Part shown: piece after piece, positions 47,497-55,794 of the stretch | Layout of the letters: every line of letters begins with the position of its first letter | How positions within the stretch are numbered: the first letter of the stretch is position 1 | Assembly (NCBI RefSeq): GCF_015207825.1 | Contig: NZ_JADEWC010000004.1 | Coordinates: forward strand, 52,155 to 116,154 | Direction of reading: 5' to 3' | DNA from: Cyanobacterium stanieri LEGE 03274 | GTDB lineage: Bacteria; Cyanobacteriota; Cyanobacteriia; Cyanobacteriales; Cyanobacteriaceae | DNA length: 64,000 bases | Program-made: the position numbers and the translations under genes | Notes under the pieces: generated by a model | What the model saw: only the letters and a program-made list of their open reading frames with translations | The model's database searches: none | What the model was told of the DNA's origin: nothing

Positions 47497-48732
47497 TTAC
47501 ATTAATTGATTGATTAAGTGGTGAGCGATTTTGCGAGATGCCCCCTGATTTCCCATTCTTTTTTTTCCATTTTCGGCTACTAATTGCCAATAGTCTGGAT
47601 TTTCTAAGGTTTTTTTTATTTTATTTACTATTTCTTCTGGTTTCTCTAATACATTGATGGAATCTCCGAGCAGATAACTTTGATTTTGGGCAAATTGACG
47701 ATTAAATTGTGGTCCTTTACCGATAATGGTTATGGCACTTTTTCCTAGTCCGATAAATTGCTCTGTGGCTGTCCCTGCCATGGCGATCGCCATGTCGCCA
47801 TAATGAAGACAATCGGCATAGGCACTCTGACTAATAATTAATGTACCTTGTTTTGCTTGAAAGTTCACTATTTTTTGATCCCTGATGGGTAAGGGTTTTT
47901 GTTGGGTTTTACGGAGGCGCCATGAAGAATTAAGGGATTCTATAAATGGTTCGAGGGGTAGGGAAGGGGCGATCGCACCTAGAAATAAAAATTGATAATC
48001 CATTGATTCTAAAAGACAATCCACAGCCCGAAGAATAAGTTGCCAATTGTCAAGGGCTTCGGGCATCCTCGAACCTGGTAAAAGCACTATTTTTAAATGA
48101 TTTTCATAGGGATCAAATTCCAGATTAAAATGATGATCAGCAATACCATCCATCATGGGATTACCCACATCCAAAGCGTTAATATGCCGTTGGGCTAAAC
48201 TATGGGCGGTGATGGTATCTCGAGGAAATACCCCCCGACAACGGGAATGACTCATTAACCATCTTTCCCAAGGATAAAAAACACTACCAAAAAAACGATC
48301 TAATCCATTGGTATGGGGTAACCATCCCCCCTCATCTTTCCAGAAATACTCAGATTTTGCCGTAGGTACAAAGCTAAATTCAGCGCCACTTAACCAAGCA
48401 AACACACAGGGTAATATATCCCCCACTGCCAATATTTTTCCCCCACCCTTAGCCCATTTTTTGATGGCTTGATATTGAGCAATAGTCAGTTGTATCAATC
48501 CTTGTTTCATATCCCCCCAGAGTTGTTTTTTGTCCATATAAACAAATCCTCCTGAGGGCATCTGTTTTACGGGGGCAATAATGGGTATATTAGCTTGAGT
48601 GTAGGCAAATCCTTCCCCCACTAGGGGTAAAGAGGCGATGACCATTTCTGGCTCTATTAACTGTAATTCCTTGATGATTTTAACGGCAATGGTATCTTCT
48701 CCATGACCATTACTCAATACCAATAATTTCAT
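47497..48732 (-). CDS. Lipid-A-disaccharide synthase-related protein
   Basis: A 411-residue GT-B fold protein of the family related to LpxB that is conserved in cyanobacteria (COG4370/TIGR03492). It starts KLLVLSNGHGEDTIAVKIIK, includes KMPSGGFVY-like QMPSGGFVYMDKKQ, and the C-terminal donor region MAIAMAGTATEQFIGLGKSAI. Cyanobacteria also have a true LpxB, so this protein probably acts on a different substrate, unknown. It lies 61 bp downstream of lpxD on the same strand, supporting a role in envelope lipid synthesis. Confidence 0.88.
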   Translation of the reverse strand: MKLLVLSNGHGEDTIAVKIIKELQLIEPEMVIASLPLVGEGFAYTQANIPIIAPVKQMPSGGFVYMDKKQLWGDMKQGLIQLTIAQYQAIKKWAKGGGKILAVGDILPCVFAWLSGAEFSFVPTAKSEYFWKDEGGWLPHTNGLDRFFGSVFYPWERWLMSHSRCRGVFPRDTITAHSLAQRHINALDVGNPMMDGIADHHFNLEFDPYENHLKIVLLPGSRMPEALDNWQLILRAVDCLLESMDYQFLFLGAIAPSLPLEPFIESLNSSWRLRKTQQKPLPIRDQKIVNFQAKQGTLIISQSAYADCLHYGDMAIAMAGTATEQFIGLGKSAITIIGKGPQFNRQFAQNQSYLLGDSINVLEKPEEIVNKIKKTLENPDYWQLVAENGKKRMGNQGASRKIAHHLINQLM

Positions 48733-48793
48733 AATTTATTCATTTACATTGTGTCCTAAAAATGGCTTGACAAATTCCCCATTAGCACTTTAT

Positions 48794-49825
48794 CTAAAGA
48801 TTTTTTTTCAAGGTGCGATGAAGTTTATACATTTCGGGAATATGTTTATAAAGGGCTGCTAATTTTAAGTAGAGACTATGGGGCATCGAAGGTGTACCAG
48901 AAACGATGTCCCCTGCCTTAACACTACTAGAAATTCCCGTTTGAGCTGTGGCCGTTGCCCCATCACCGATGACGGCTTGATTAGCTACTCCCACTTGCCC
49001 TCCTAAAATAACCCTATTACCGATTTCTACTCCCCCTGCCAAACCTACTTGCCCTGCAAAGGCGCAGTTTTCCCCTATCTGACAATTATGGCCCACATGG
49101 ACAAGGTTATCTAACTTAGTATTTTTACCAATTTTTGTAGTTCCCAAGGCAGGGCGATCTATTGTACTATTACACCCTATTTCTACTCCATCTTCTAGGA
49201 TGACATAACCTGATTGGGGCATTTTATACCAGCCCTGAGGTATGGGAACAAATCCAAATCCTTCTGCTCCAATTACCGCCCCGCTATGGATTACACAATC
49301 TGAACCCATGTGGGTTCTTTCATGGATGCTACAGTTACTATGGAGTTCGGTGCGATCGCCGATAACACATTGAGGATAAACCACCACATTAGGATGGATA
49401 ACCACATCATTCCCTAATTTTACTCCCTCACTAATCACCGCATTAGCACCAATGGCAACATTTTTGCCCATAATCACTCCCTCACTAATCACCGCCCGGG
49501 GATGTATCCCGGAAGAGGGTTTGTAGGGTTGATAAAAAAGGGCGATCGCCCGAGCAAAGGTGAGACGAGGTTGTTTTGAGGATAGCCATGCAATGCCCCT
49601 TTGGGTGGCTTGTTCCTGTAAAGATTTATCTAATGGTAAAATAAGAGCATCGGCGGCAGTGGTAGCCACCATTTTGGCAAATTTATTGCCCTCAATATAA
49701 CTGAGGCTATGGGCGATCGTCTCTTGAATCCTCGTAATACAAATAATTTCAGGATTAAGGTCAGGATTATCGTTTAAACTATGGTTGTCAGGGGATAATT
49801 GACTAACAATATCACTAAATTTCAT
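48794..49825 (-). CDS. lpxD: UDP-3-O-acylglucosamine N-acyltransferase
   Basis: LpxD adds the second acyl chain to UDP-3-O-acyl-glucosamine in lipid A synthesis. The 343-residue protein has an N-terminal uridine-binding domain (MKFSDIVSQL...) and a left-handed beta-helix of hexapeptide repeats (about residues 110-310: ISEGVIMGKNVAIGANAVIS, DNLVHVGHNCQIGENC with the catalytic-region His, LGGQVGVANQAVIGDGATA). The start fits family N-termini and leaves only 5 bp to the divergent terD start. First gene of a probable lpxD, LpxB-like and pentapeptide run. Confidence 0.96.
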   Translation of the reverse strand: MKFSDIVSQLSPDNHSLNDNPDLNPEIICITRIQETIAHSLSYIEGNKFAKMVATTAADALILPLDKSLQEQATQRGIAWLSSKQPRLTFARAIALFYQPYKPSSGIHPRAVISEGVIMGKNVAIGANAVISEGVKLGNDVVIHPNVVVYPQCVIGDRTELHSNCSIHERTHMGSDCVIHSGAVIGAEGFGFVPIPQGWYKMPQSGYVILEDGVEIGCNSTIDRPALGTTKIGKNTKLDNLVHVGHNCQIGENCAFAGQVGLAGGVEIGNRVILGGQVGVANQAVIGDGATATAQTGISSSVKAGDIVSGTPSMPHSLYLKLAALYKHIPEMYKLHRTLKKNL

Positions 49826-49830
49826 AAGTT

Positions 49831-50406
49831 ATGACTATTTCACTGGAAAAAGGACAAAGAATTTCATTATCTAAAGTAGCACCTAGTCTCGTCGCTGGAT
49901 TTATCGGATTAGGTTGGGATGTTAACGTTACCGATACGGGAGGAGATTTTGACCTAGATGTCTCACTTTTCCTCCTAGGGACTAATGAAAAGATTATCTC
50001 TGATAAACATTTCATTTTTTACAATAACTTAGTTAGTCCAGATCCAGATCAATCCGTTAAACTTTTAGGAGATAACCGCACAGGGGAAGGGGAAGGAGAT
50101 GACGAAGGCTTAATTGTTGACTTAAGGAAAATCCCCCCCGAAGTCAAAAAAGTTGTTATCACCGTTACCATCTATGAAGCCGATAAAAGAAAACAAAATT
50201 TTGGTCAGGTGAATAACGCCTATATCCGCCTAGTGGATGTACAAACCAAAGAGGAGGTTTTACGCTACGACTTGAGCGAAGATTTTTCTGTAGAAACTGC
50301 CGTTATCATGGCGGAATTATATAATCAAGACGGCGATTGGCGTATTAATGCTGTGGGTTCAGGTTTTCAGGGCGGTTTACAAGCATTATTGGATCGATAT
50401 AGTTAA
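49831..50406 (+). CDS. terD: TerD family protein
   Basis: A 191-residue calcium-binding TerD/TerE-type protein. Family blocks: ISLEKGQRISLSK, GLGWDVNV, DFDLDVSLFLLGTN, DHFIFYNN-like HFIFYNNLVSPD, GDNRTGEGEGDDEGLIVDLRKIP with the Asp-rich calcium site, and FVETAV-like SVETAVIMAELYNQDGDWRI. TerD proteins take part in stress and tellurite or phage resistance phenotypes; in cyanobacteria they often occur singly. It is divergent from lpxD with 5 bp between start codons. A heptamer tract begins at its stop codon. Confidence 0.93.
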   Translation: MTISLEKGQRISLSKVAPSLVAGFIGLGWDVNVTDTGGDFDLDVSLFLLGTNEKIISDKHFIFYNNLVSPDPDQSVKLLGDNRTGEGEGDDEGLIVDLRKIPPEVKKVVITVTIYEADKRKQNFGQVNNAYIRLVDVQTKEEVLRYDLSEDFSVETAVIMAELYNQDGDWRINAVGSGFQGGLQALLDRYS

Positions 50407-50472
50407 TAATTGACAATTGACAATGAACAATTGACAGTTAGAATGTTTTATGGTGAAAGTACGGGTAAAAAA

Positions 50473-50598
50473 GGCGTTGCTTGATTATCGTGTGAAATAT
50501 AATTAAATGATATTAGACATCGAGATGTGAAAACATATATTCTCACCGTTGCCTATTCCCTGTTCTCTGCCTAAATCATACCTAAAATCAGCAACGCC
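50473..50598 (-). mobile_element. MITE family A, copy 4
   Basis: A 126-bp copy. On the minus strand it starts GGCGTTGCTGATTTTAGG and continues into heptamers. The other end reads GGCGTTGCTTGATTATCG. Flanks GTAAAAAA and CCAAAAAA agree in 6 of 8 positions. Confidence 0.75.
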
Positions 50599-50703
50599 CC
50601 AAAAAATCATTGCCCATTCCCTATTGCCCTAACATGAGAAATATTAAGAAATATTGCTTTCTTTGTTAAGGACTGTTGCAATATGGAAAAATTTTCTCAA
50701 AGG

Positions 50704-50740
50704 GGGGACATTGTCCCTTACCTTTTTATAATAGATAGAA
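50704..50740 (+). promoter_or_regulatory. Probable chlP promoter with dyad over the -35 region
   Basis: TATAAT at 50727-50732 is a perfect -10 hexamer. GGGACA-T-TGTCCC (50705-50717), a perfect 6-bp dyad, covers the place expected for -35, so it may be a regulator site. The start codon follows about 50 bp downstream. Confidence 0.5.
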
Positions 50741-50783
50741 CAAGCAATTTATAAAAAATATAAATTTTAGGAGCAAGAATACC

Positions 50784-52007
50784 GTGACAATTCGGGTAGC
50801 AGTAGTAGGCGGTGGACCTTCTGGATCTTCAGCAGCCGAGATTTTAGCAAAAGCGGGTATCGAAACCTATTTGTTTGAAAGAAAACTAGATAACGCTAAA
50901 CCTTGTGGCGGTGCTATTCCTCTATGTATGGTTGATGAGTTTGATTTACCTCCCGAAATCATTGATCGTCGAGTACGTAAGATGAAGATGATTTCCCCTT
51001 CTAATATTGAAGTAAACATCGGTCAAACTCTCAAAGATAACGAATACATTGGAATGTGTCGCCGTGAAGTTTTAGATGGGTTTATGCGCGATCGCGCCGC
51101 CAAACTAGGGGCAAACCTCATCAATGGCACCGTATATCAATTAGACATTCCAGGCAACGACAATGATCCCTATACCCTTCATTATGCGGATCATTCCAAT
51201 GGTAGCGCCCAAGGGGAAATGAAAACCCTTAAAGTTGATCTTGTTATTGGTGCTGATGGTGCCAACTCTCGTATCGCCAAAGCCATTGATGCAGGGGACT
51301 ATAACTATGCGATCGCCTTCCAGGAAAGAATCAAACTCCCCGAAGACAAAATGGCCTACTACGAAGAATTAGCCGAAATGTATGTAGGTAACGATGTATC
51401 CCCCGACTTTTATGCTTGGGTATTCCCCAAATATGATCACGTTGCTGTGGGTACAGGTACCATGAAAGTCAACAAAGCCATGATCAAAGACTTACAAGCA
51501 GGTATCCGTCAAAGAGCCGCCAAACGCCTAGAAGGTGGCGAAATCATCAAAGTAGAAGCGCACCCCATCCCCGAACATCCTCGCCCTCGCCGTGTAGTCG
51601 GTAGAGTAGCCCTTGTGGGTGATGCCGCAGGTACTGTTACCAAATCTTCTGGGGAAGGTATCTATTTCGCCGCTAAGAGCGCTAGAATGTGCGCTGAAGT
51701 GATTGTGGAAACTAGCAACAACGGTCAAAAAGTACCCACCGAAGCAGATTTAAAAACCTACCTCAAACGTTGGGATAAACAATACGGTGCTACCTATTTA
51801 GTATTAGACATCTTACAAAGAGTCTTCTATCGTAGTGATGCCACCCGTGAAGCCTTCGTGGAAATGTGCGCCGACATCGATGTACAAAAAATTACCTTCG
51901 ATAGCTACCTTTACAAAACCGTAGTACCTGCCAATCCTTTAACTCAACTCAAGATTACTGCTAAAACCATCGGTAGTCTGTTGCGTGGAAATGCGCTCGC
52001 ACCATAG
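50784..52007 (+). CDS. chlP: Geranylgeranyl diphosphate/chlorophyllide geranylgeranyl reductase
   Basis: ChlP reduces the geranylgeranyl chain to phytyl for chlorophyll, tocopherol and phylloquinone. The 407-residue flavoprotein has the Rossmann motif VVGGGPSGSSAAEILA, the conserved KPCGGAIPLCM, GADGANSRIAKAI, and VALVGDAAGTVTKSSGEGIYFAA. The start is a GTG with AGGAG 11 bp upstream. It is followed by a terminator at 52041-52075. The product supplies the same phytyl pool used by the MPBQ/MSBQ methyltransferase pathway at 13632. Confidence 0.97.
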   Translation: MTIRVAVVGGGPSGSSAAEILAKAGIETYLFERKLDNAKPCGGAIPLCMVDEFDLPPEIIDRRVRKMKMISPSNIEVNIGQTLKDNEYIGMCRREVLDGFMRDRAAKLGANLINGTVYQLDIPGNDNDPYTLHYADHSNGSAQGEMKTLKVDLVIGADGANSRIAKAIDAGDYNYAIAFQERIKLPEDKMAYYEELAEMYVGNDVSPDFYAWVFPKYDHVAVGTGTMKVNKAMIKDLQAGIRQRAAKRLEGGEIIKVEAHPIPEHPRPRRVVGRVALVGDAAGTVTKSSGEGIYFAAKSARMCAEVIVETSNNGQKVPTEADLKTYLKRWDKQYGATYLVLDILQRVFYRSDATREAFVEMCADIDVQKITFDSYLYKTVVPANPLTQLKITAKTIGSLLRGNALAP

Positions 52008-52040
52008 AGGATAAAATTAAATAAAAACTATATAATTTTA

Positions 52041-52075
52041 AGGGTAAGTGATCATAGTATTACTTACCTTTTATT
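52041..52075 (+). terminator. Terminator of chlP
   Basis: A 7-bp stem GGTAAGT/ACTTACC (52043-52049 with 52062-52068) is followed by TTTTATTT, 36 bp past the stop codon. Confidence 0.8.
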
Positions 52076-52103
52076 TGTTAGTAAAAAAATATCAATAAAT
52101 TGA

Positions 52104-52364
52104 GAATTTTTAGGAAATATATGTAAGAATCATTGTCTTTTGTTAAGAACTAATGAACTGAACCATTCTAATATTAAAATAGCTAAATTTCTAAAGATAA
52201 ATCCTAATACTTTACTAACTAGACATGAAAATAGAAATGAAAATAAAATAAATATTATTGAAAAACTACCAGATCATTTTGTTAAAGATAGAGTAATGTT
52301 CTATTATAGCGATATTATTAATAAATATTTTCCAGAAATATTAGAGCAATATAATATAAAATAA
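52104..52364 (+). pseudogene. Remnant of a larger gene, possibly sulfotransferase-like C-terminus
   Basis: The frame is open from 52104 to the stop at 52364 but has no ATG or GTG start; only a TTG at 52140. The text LLLRTNELNHSNIKIAKFLK followed by RVMFYYSDIINKYFPEILE reads like the end of a sulfotransferase-type protein (the LRxEDLN...FL and the C-terminal YY.D helix). No upstream body of such a gene exists here; chlP's terminator precedes it. I take it as a C-terminal fragment. The family guess is weak. A short functional gene using TTG is the alternative. Confidence 0.35.
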
Positions 52365-52380
52365 ATAAAAAGTAATTCTC

Positions 52381-53388
52381 ATGAAAGGTATTTATACATT
52401 AGCGAATGATGTTGTTTTTGATCAATTAATTGCCCTCTTAAATAGTATTGAAATTAATTATGGAAAAAATATTCCTGTTTGTGTTATTCCTTATGACGAT
52501 CGCACTTTAAAAGTAAAAAAGGAAATTGAAAAAAGAGATAATGTTGAATTATTTGATAATAAAAGTATTTTAGATGAATGGAAGGATTTTGCAATCAAAG
52601 TCTGGAAAAGTAACCCATTAGCCACTAAAACTTGGGAAAAAAAGGGGATTTTTGATTTTCACAGATTAGGAACTCATGCTAGATTTTGTGGGTTCGATGA
52701 TCATAGTATATTTTCTGAGTTTATTTATTGTGACGCAGACATCTTAATTTTGAACTCCCTTGATTATATTTTTGAGAAGCTGTCAGAGTATGATTTTGTA
52801 GTTTATGATTTTCAACATAAAGATCCATCTCATGTATATAATATAAACTCTCCTCAATTATTCACAGTTTTTCCTGAAGAAAGAATTAAATCTGATATTT
52901 TTTGTTCTGGATTTTATGGTTCAAAAAAAGGTTTATTTAGTCAAGATTTTAGAAAATATACAATTCAAAAAATAGCAAATCAAGACTCTGAAATAATTTA
53001 TCCTTGGGCCCCTGATCAAACTATTCTTAATTACATGACGATGATAACTGATCTTCAAAAATATAACTTCGCCCTTGAATTACCCCCCGAAGAAATAACA
53101 GGAAATGCCGTAACTTCTCCCCATTTTGAGTATAAAAACAATCTTTTATATGACAAAGGAATTAGACTAACTTATCTGCACTACATAGGAATTCCTGCTA
53201 GTGTTTTTACGAGGGTATGTGCAGGGGAAAACCTTGATTTTCCCTATCGAGATATTTTCTTGCATTATCGTTATTTACATGAACCTGAAAAGATGCCAAA
53301 ATTGGTAGGCAAACCTAAACCCTATAACCCTCCCCCAACTTTTATGGATAAAGTTTTCAGAAAATTGGGAGTAAAAACAAAGAAATAA
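52381..53388 (+). CDS. Glycosyltransferase-like protein (GT8-like, DxD motif)
   Basis: A 335-residue protein starting MKGIYTLANDVVFDQLIALL. It has GT-A fold signs: early nucleotide-binding strand with VCVIPYDD, a DxD metal motif in FIYCDADILIL (about residues 115-125), then CSGFYGSKKGLF and WAPDQTILNYM. I recall similar cyanobacterial proteins annotated only as an Npun_R2821/R2823-type family. Substrate unknown. It is 16 bp after the remnant at 52104-52364 and 48 bp before another glycosyltransferase gene, so the pair may be an envelope or exopolysaccharide module. The A+T content is higher than in neighbouring genes. Confidence 0.72.
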   Translation: MKGIYTLANDVVFDQLIALLNSIEINYGKNIPVCVIPYDDRTLKVKKEIEKRDNVELFDNKSILDEWKDFAIKVWKSNPLATKTWEKKGIFDFHRLGTHARFCGFDDHSIFSEFIYCDADILILNSLDYIFEKLSEYDFVVYDFQHKDPSHVYNINSPQLFTVFPEERIKSDIFCSGFYGSKKGLFSQDFRKYTIQKIANQDSEIIYPWAPDQTILNYMTMITDLQKYNFALELPPEEITGNAVTSPHFEYKNNLLYDKGIRLTYLHYIGIPASVFTRVCAGENLDFPYRDIFLHYRYLHEPEKMPKLVGKPKPYNPPPTFMDKVFRKLGVKTKK

Positions 53389-53436
53389 TTATTTCCCATG
53401 GGATAAGATTTGCTGTCAATGATTTAATTTTTATTT

Positions 53437-54516
53437 ATGTCACGGCCTGTATTATATTGTGCGATAACGAATCATGGTTTTGGGCATTGTGTGCGCATGG
53501 CTTCGGTGGCGGCTGCGGTGCAAAGGATAAACCCTGAAATTTTGTTGGTAATGGTGACGACGGCGCCCCGTTGGTTGTTAGAATCATACATTGAAGGTGA
53601 TTTTATATATCGCCCTCGGGCGTTTGATATTGGGGTAATTCAGCGGGATAGTATTCAGATGGATTTGGGGGCTACCCTGGAAAAGATGAATGATTTTCGG
53701 CAACGTCAGGGGCAAATTGTGGCGGGGGAGGTAGAGTTTATTAATCTTAATGGGGTATCTCTTATATTTGCTGATATTCCTGCTATGGTGACAGAAATTG
53801 CCAAAAAAGCTGGGATTCCTTGTTGGATGATGAGTAATTTTGGCTGGGATTTTATTTATCGTCCTTGGGGGGATGATTTTAAGCCCATTGTATCATGGTT
53901 AGAGTCTTGTTATGGTCAGTGCGATCGCCTCTTACGCCTACCCATGCACGAAGAAATGAGTAGTTTTAACCATAAGGAAGATATGGGATTAACGGGGGGT
54001 AATCCTCGTTATTTGGAACAAGAATTAAGGAATAAATTTAACATTCATAAGCCAAAAGAAAAAACAATTTTATTAAGTTTTGGAGGGCTAGGATTACAAT
54101 CAATTCCCTATCATAATTTAGCCCTTTTTCCTGACTGGCAATTCATTTCCTTTGACAAAAATGCTCCCGATTTACCCAATTTATTAAAGATAACAGATAC
54201 TTACCTTCGTCCCGTAGATTTTATGCCCTTGTGTGGCAGAATTATGACTAAACCTGGTTATAGTACCTTCGCCGAAGCCATGAGATTGGATTTACCGTTA
54301 GTGGTTTTAGATCGTTTAGGATTTGCGGAAACTCCTTTATTAATGGATGGTTTAAAAAAATATAGCTATCATCAAGTATTAAATAATGAACAATTTTTTG
54401 AGTCTGATTGGACTTTTTTGAAACAAGAATTAAATCCTCCTTTAACGAATGAAAAGTTAAGGAAAAATGGTACTGAAATGATCGCACAAGAGATAGTTAA
54501 TTATTTTAATAATTAG
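53437..54516 (+). CDS. MurG-like glycosyltransferase (GT-B fold)
   Basis: A 359-residue protein with GT-B architecture: N-terminal VLYCAITNHGFGHCVRMASV (the glycine-rich GHxxR loop of GT1/GT28-type enzymes), LIFADIPAMVTEIAKKAGIP, and a C-terminal donor-binding part KTILLSFGGLGLQSIPYHNL with KPGYSTFAEAMRLDLPLVVL. UDP-sugar use is expected from the fold; the acceptor is unknown. It follows 52381-53388 by 48 bp in the same direction. It is followed by a long heptamer tract. Confidence 0.82.
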   Translation: MSRPVLYCAITNHGFGHCVRMASVAAAVQRINPEILLVMVTTAPRWLLESYIEGDFIYRPRAFDIGVIQRDSIQMDLGATLEKMNDFRQRQGQIVAGEVEFINLNGVSLIFADIPAMVTEIAKKAGIPCWMMSNFGWDFIYRPWGDDFKPIVSWLESCYGQCDRLLRLPMHEEMSSFNHKEDMGLTGGNPRYLEQELRNKFNIHKPKEKTILLSFGGLGLQSIPYHNLALFPDWQFISFDKNAPDLPNLLKITDTYLRPVDFMPLCGRIMTKPGYSTFAEAMRLDLPLVVLDRLGFAETPLLMDGLKKYSYHQVLNNEQFFESDWTFLKQELNPPLTNEKLRKNGTEMIAQEIVNYFNN

Positions 54517-54537
54517 GATAAAACTGTTCAAGATAAT

Positions 54538-54640
54538 TAACAATGGACAATGGACAATGGACAATTAATTATTATCTTTTGTCTTTTGCCTATTACCTAT
54601 TGCCTGTTCCCCGTTCTCTGTTCCCTGTTCCCTTCTCCCC
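54538..54640. repeat. Long heptamer tract (ACAATGG then GTTCCCT units)
   Basis: Three perfect ACAATGG units, a short A+T stretch, then about nine degenerate 7-mers of the type TGCCTAT, TACCTAT, TGCCTGT, TCCCTGT. This is the longest non-MITE heptamer region in the window. Confidence 0.8.
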
Positions 54641-54718
54641 ATTGACAACTATTATCCCCAACGGAGGTTATGATAGATAAACGTTTATTATTTTGCAAAA
54701 GTAAAGTGCGATCGCCCC

Positions 54719-55228
54719 ATGAAACCAGACAAAGATAGAAAAAGATATATATTGATCTTAATCTCCATAGTAACCATTAGTTGGAGTATCATCATGGGCA
54801 GTATTACCACCAAAGCAATGGCAAATCCCATAGGTACAAAATCTGTAGATATGGTTGCCGAGAGACATAGAGTAGGAAAAGAAATTTATCTTGAAAACTG
54901 CTCCACCTGTCATATTGCCATACCCCCCGCCGTCTTACCCACCGAAACATGGAAAACCATCCTCGAAAACCCCCTCAACCACTACGGCACCAGACTAGAA
55001 GGAATAATCCGTTTTAATCAAGTATTAATGTGGCAGTATTTAAGTACCTATTCTCGCCCCATTTCCGTCAACGAAACCGAACCAAAATTTATCGCCCAAT
55101 CCCGGTACTTTTTCGCCCTCCATCCGGGGGTTGAAGTGCCTTCCCCTGTCAGTCACACCAGTTGTGTTGAATGTCATTCTAGGGTATCAGATTTTGATTT
55201 TCGCACCCTAACCGAAGAATGGCAGTAA
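54719..55228 (+). CDS. Dihaem cytochrome c (DHC family)
   Basis: A 169-residue exported cytochrome. Residues 1-35 form a signal peptide (basic start MKPDKDRKR, hydrophobic ILILISIVTISWSIIMG, then AMA). There are two haem-binding motifs: CSTCH at about residues 60-64 and CVECH at about 151-155. The order YLENCSTCHIAIPPAVLPTE, then ARY-like FIAQSRYFFALHP and TSCVECHSRVSDFDF matches the DHC (dihaem cytochrome c) family. The electron partner is unknown. petG lies 101 bp downstream on the same strand, which may be chance. A HIP1 octamer ends 3 bp before the ATG. Confidence 0.85.
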   Translation: MKPDKDRKRYILILISIVTISWSIIMGSITTKAMANPIGTKSVDMVAERHRVGKEIYLENCSTCHIAIPPAVLPTETWKTILENPLNHYGTRLEGIIRFNQVLMWQYLSTYSRPISVNETEPKFIAQSRYFFALHPGVEVPSPVSHTSCVECHSRVSDFDFRTLTEEWQ

Positions 55229-55329
55229 ACTTTAGCTTTATGGAGAAAGAATTTGATCTAAATCAGTATCAAACTCAATGATATAGTAGTATCTATAGTT
55301 AAAAAAAGTTAACAACCTAGGAGAAAAAA

Positions 55330-55446
55330 ATGGTAGAGCCTTTATTATTAGGGATTGTCATCGGACTAATTCCCGTTACCTTATTAGGATTATTTTTTGC
55401 CGCTTATCGTCAATACAAACGTACCAACGAAATTGGAATCGAATAA
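55330..55446 (+). CDS. petG: Cytochrome b6f complex subunit 5 (PetG)
   Basis: A 38-residue single-helix protein, [20 protein letters not shown] and then [18 protein letters not shown]. This is the standard PetG sequence; PetG stabilises the cytochrome b6f dimer. A strong AGGAG ribosome binding site lies 7 bp before the ATG. It is preceded by the dihaem cytochrome gene and followed by MITE DNA. Too short for length-based gene finding. Confidence 0.97.
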   Translation: MVEPLLLGIVIGLIPVTLLGLFFAAYRQYKRTNEIGIE

Positions 55447-55500
55447 TTAGGCAAAGAGTTTAAGTGTTAGGTTTCAGACAGTTGAATAATTGATAATTGA

Positions 55501-55636
55501 GGCGTTGCTGACTTTAGATATAATTTCTTGTTTAAGCAGGGAATAGGGAACGGGGAACGGGCAATGGTGATAATATTTTGATGCCTCAGTTTCTAGTGTC
55601 TTTCAATCATATTTCATACCATAATTAAGCAATACC
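55501..55636 (+). mobile_element. MITE family A, copy 5
   Basis: A 136-bp copy starting GGCGTTGCTGACTTTAGATA and ending AATTAAGCAATACC, with four heptamers (GGGAATA, GGGAACG, GGGAACG, GGCAATG). Flanks GATAATTGA and GATAATGA suggest a decayed duplication. Confidence 0.75.
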
Positions 55637-55715
55637 GATAATGAATGATGATTATCTGTTGCCCATTGCCTATTGCCCATCTCGATGAAAAATCCTCGTA
55701 AAAATCGACAACGCC
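55637..55715 (-). mobile_element. MITE family A, inverted half-copy joined to copy 5
   Basis: On the minus strand it starts GGCGTTGTCGATTTTTACGA at 55715 and reaches heptamers GGGCAAT/AGGCAAT/GGGCAAC, then meets copy 5. This gives a tail-to-tail arrangement similar to that at 27401-27842. Confidence 0.55.
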
Positions 55716-55794
55716 AAAATAATTTGGCATAGGTGCAAAGATTATGTCACAATCACCCTAGTCAATCAAGAAATCACATCTAGTCTGAATCACT

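Larger units (their letters stand above)
50407..50783. other. Gap before chlP: heptamers, MITE copy and promoter
   Basis: The 377 bp hold a heptamer tract (50405-50440, TTGACAA units), MITE copy 4 (50473-50598) and the chlP promoter region (50704-50740). No gene seen. Confidence 0.75.

Noticed and set aside
54538..54640. Possible CRISPR array
   Set aside because: Repeat units are 7 bp and tandem with no spacers; no cas genes are in the window.
54670..54738. 22-codon frame with GGAGG just before the ATG, overlapping the cytochrome start
   Set aside because: The ribosome site is only 2 bp from the ATG and the peptide has no recognisable features; a leader peptide is possible but unsupported.
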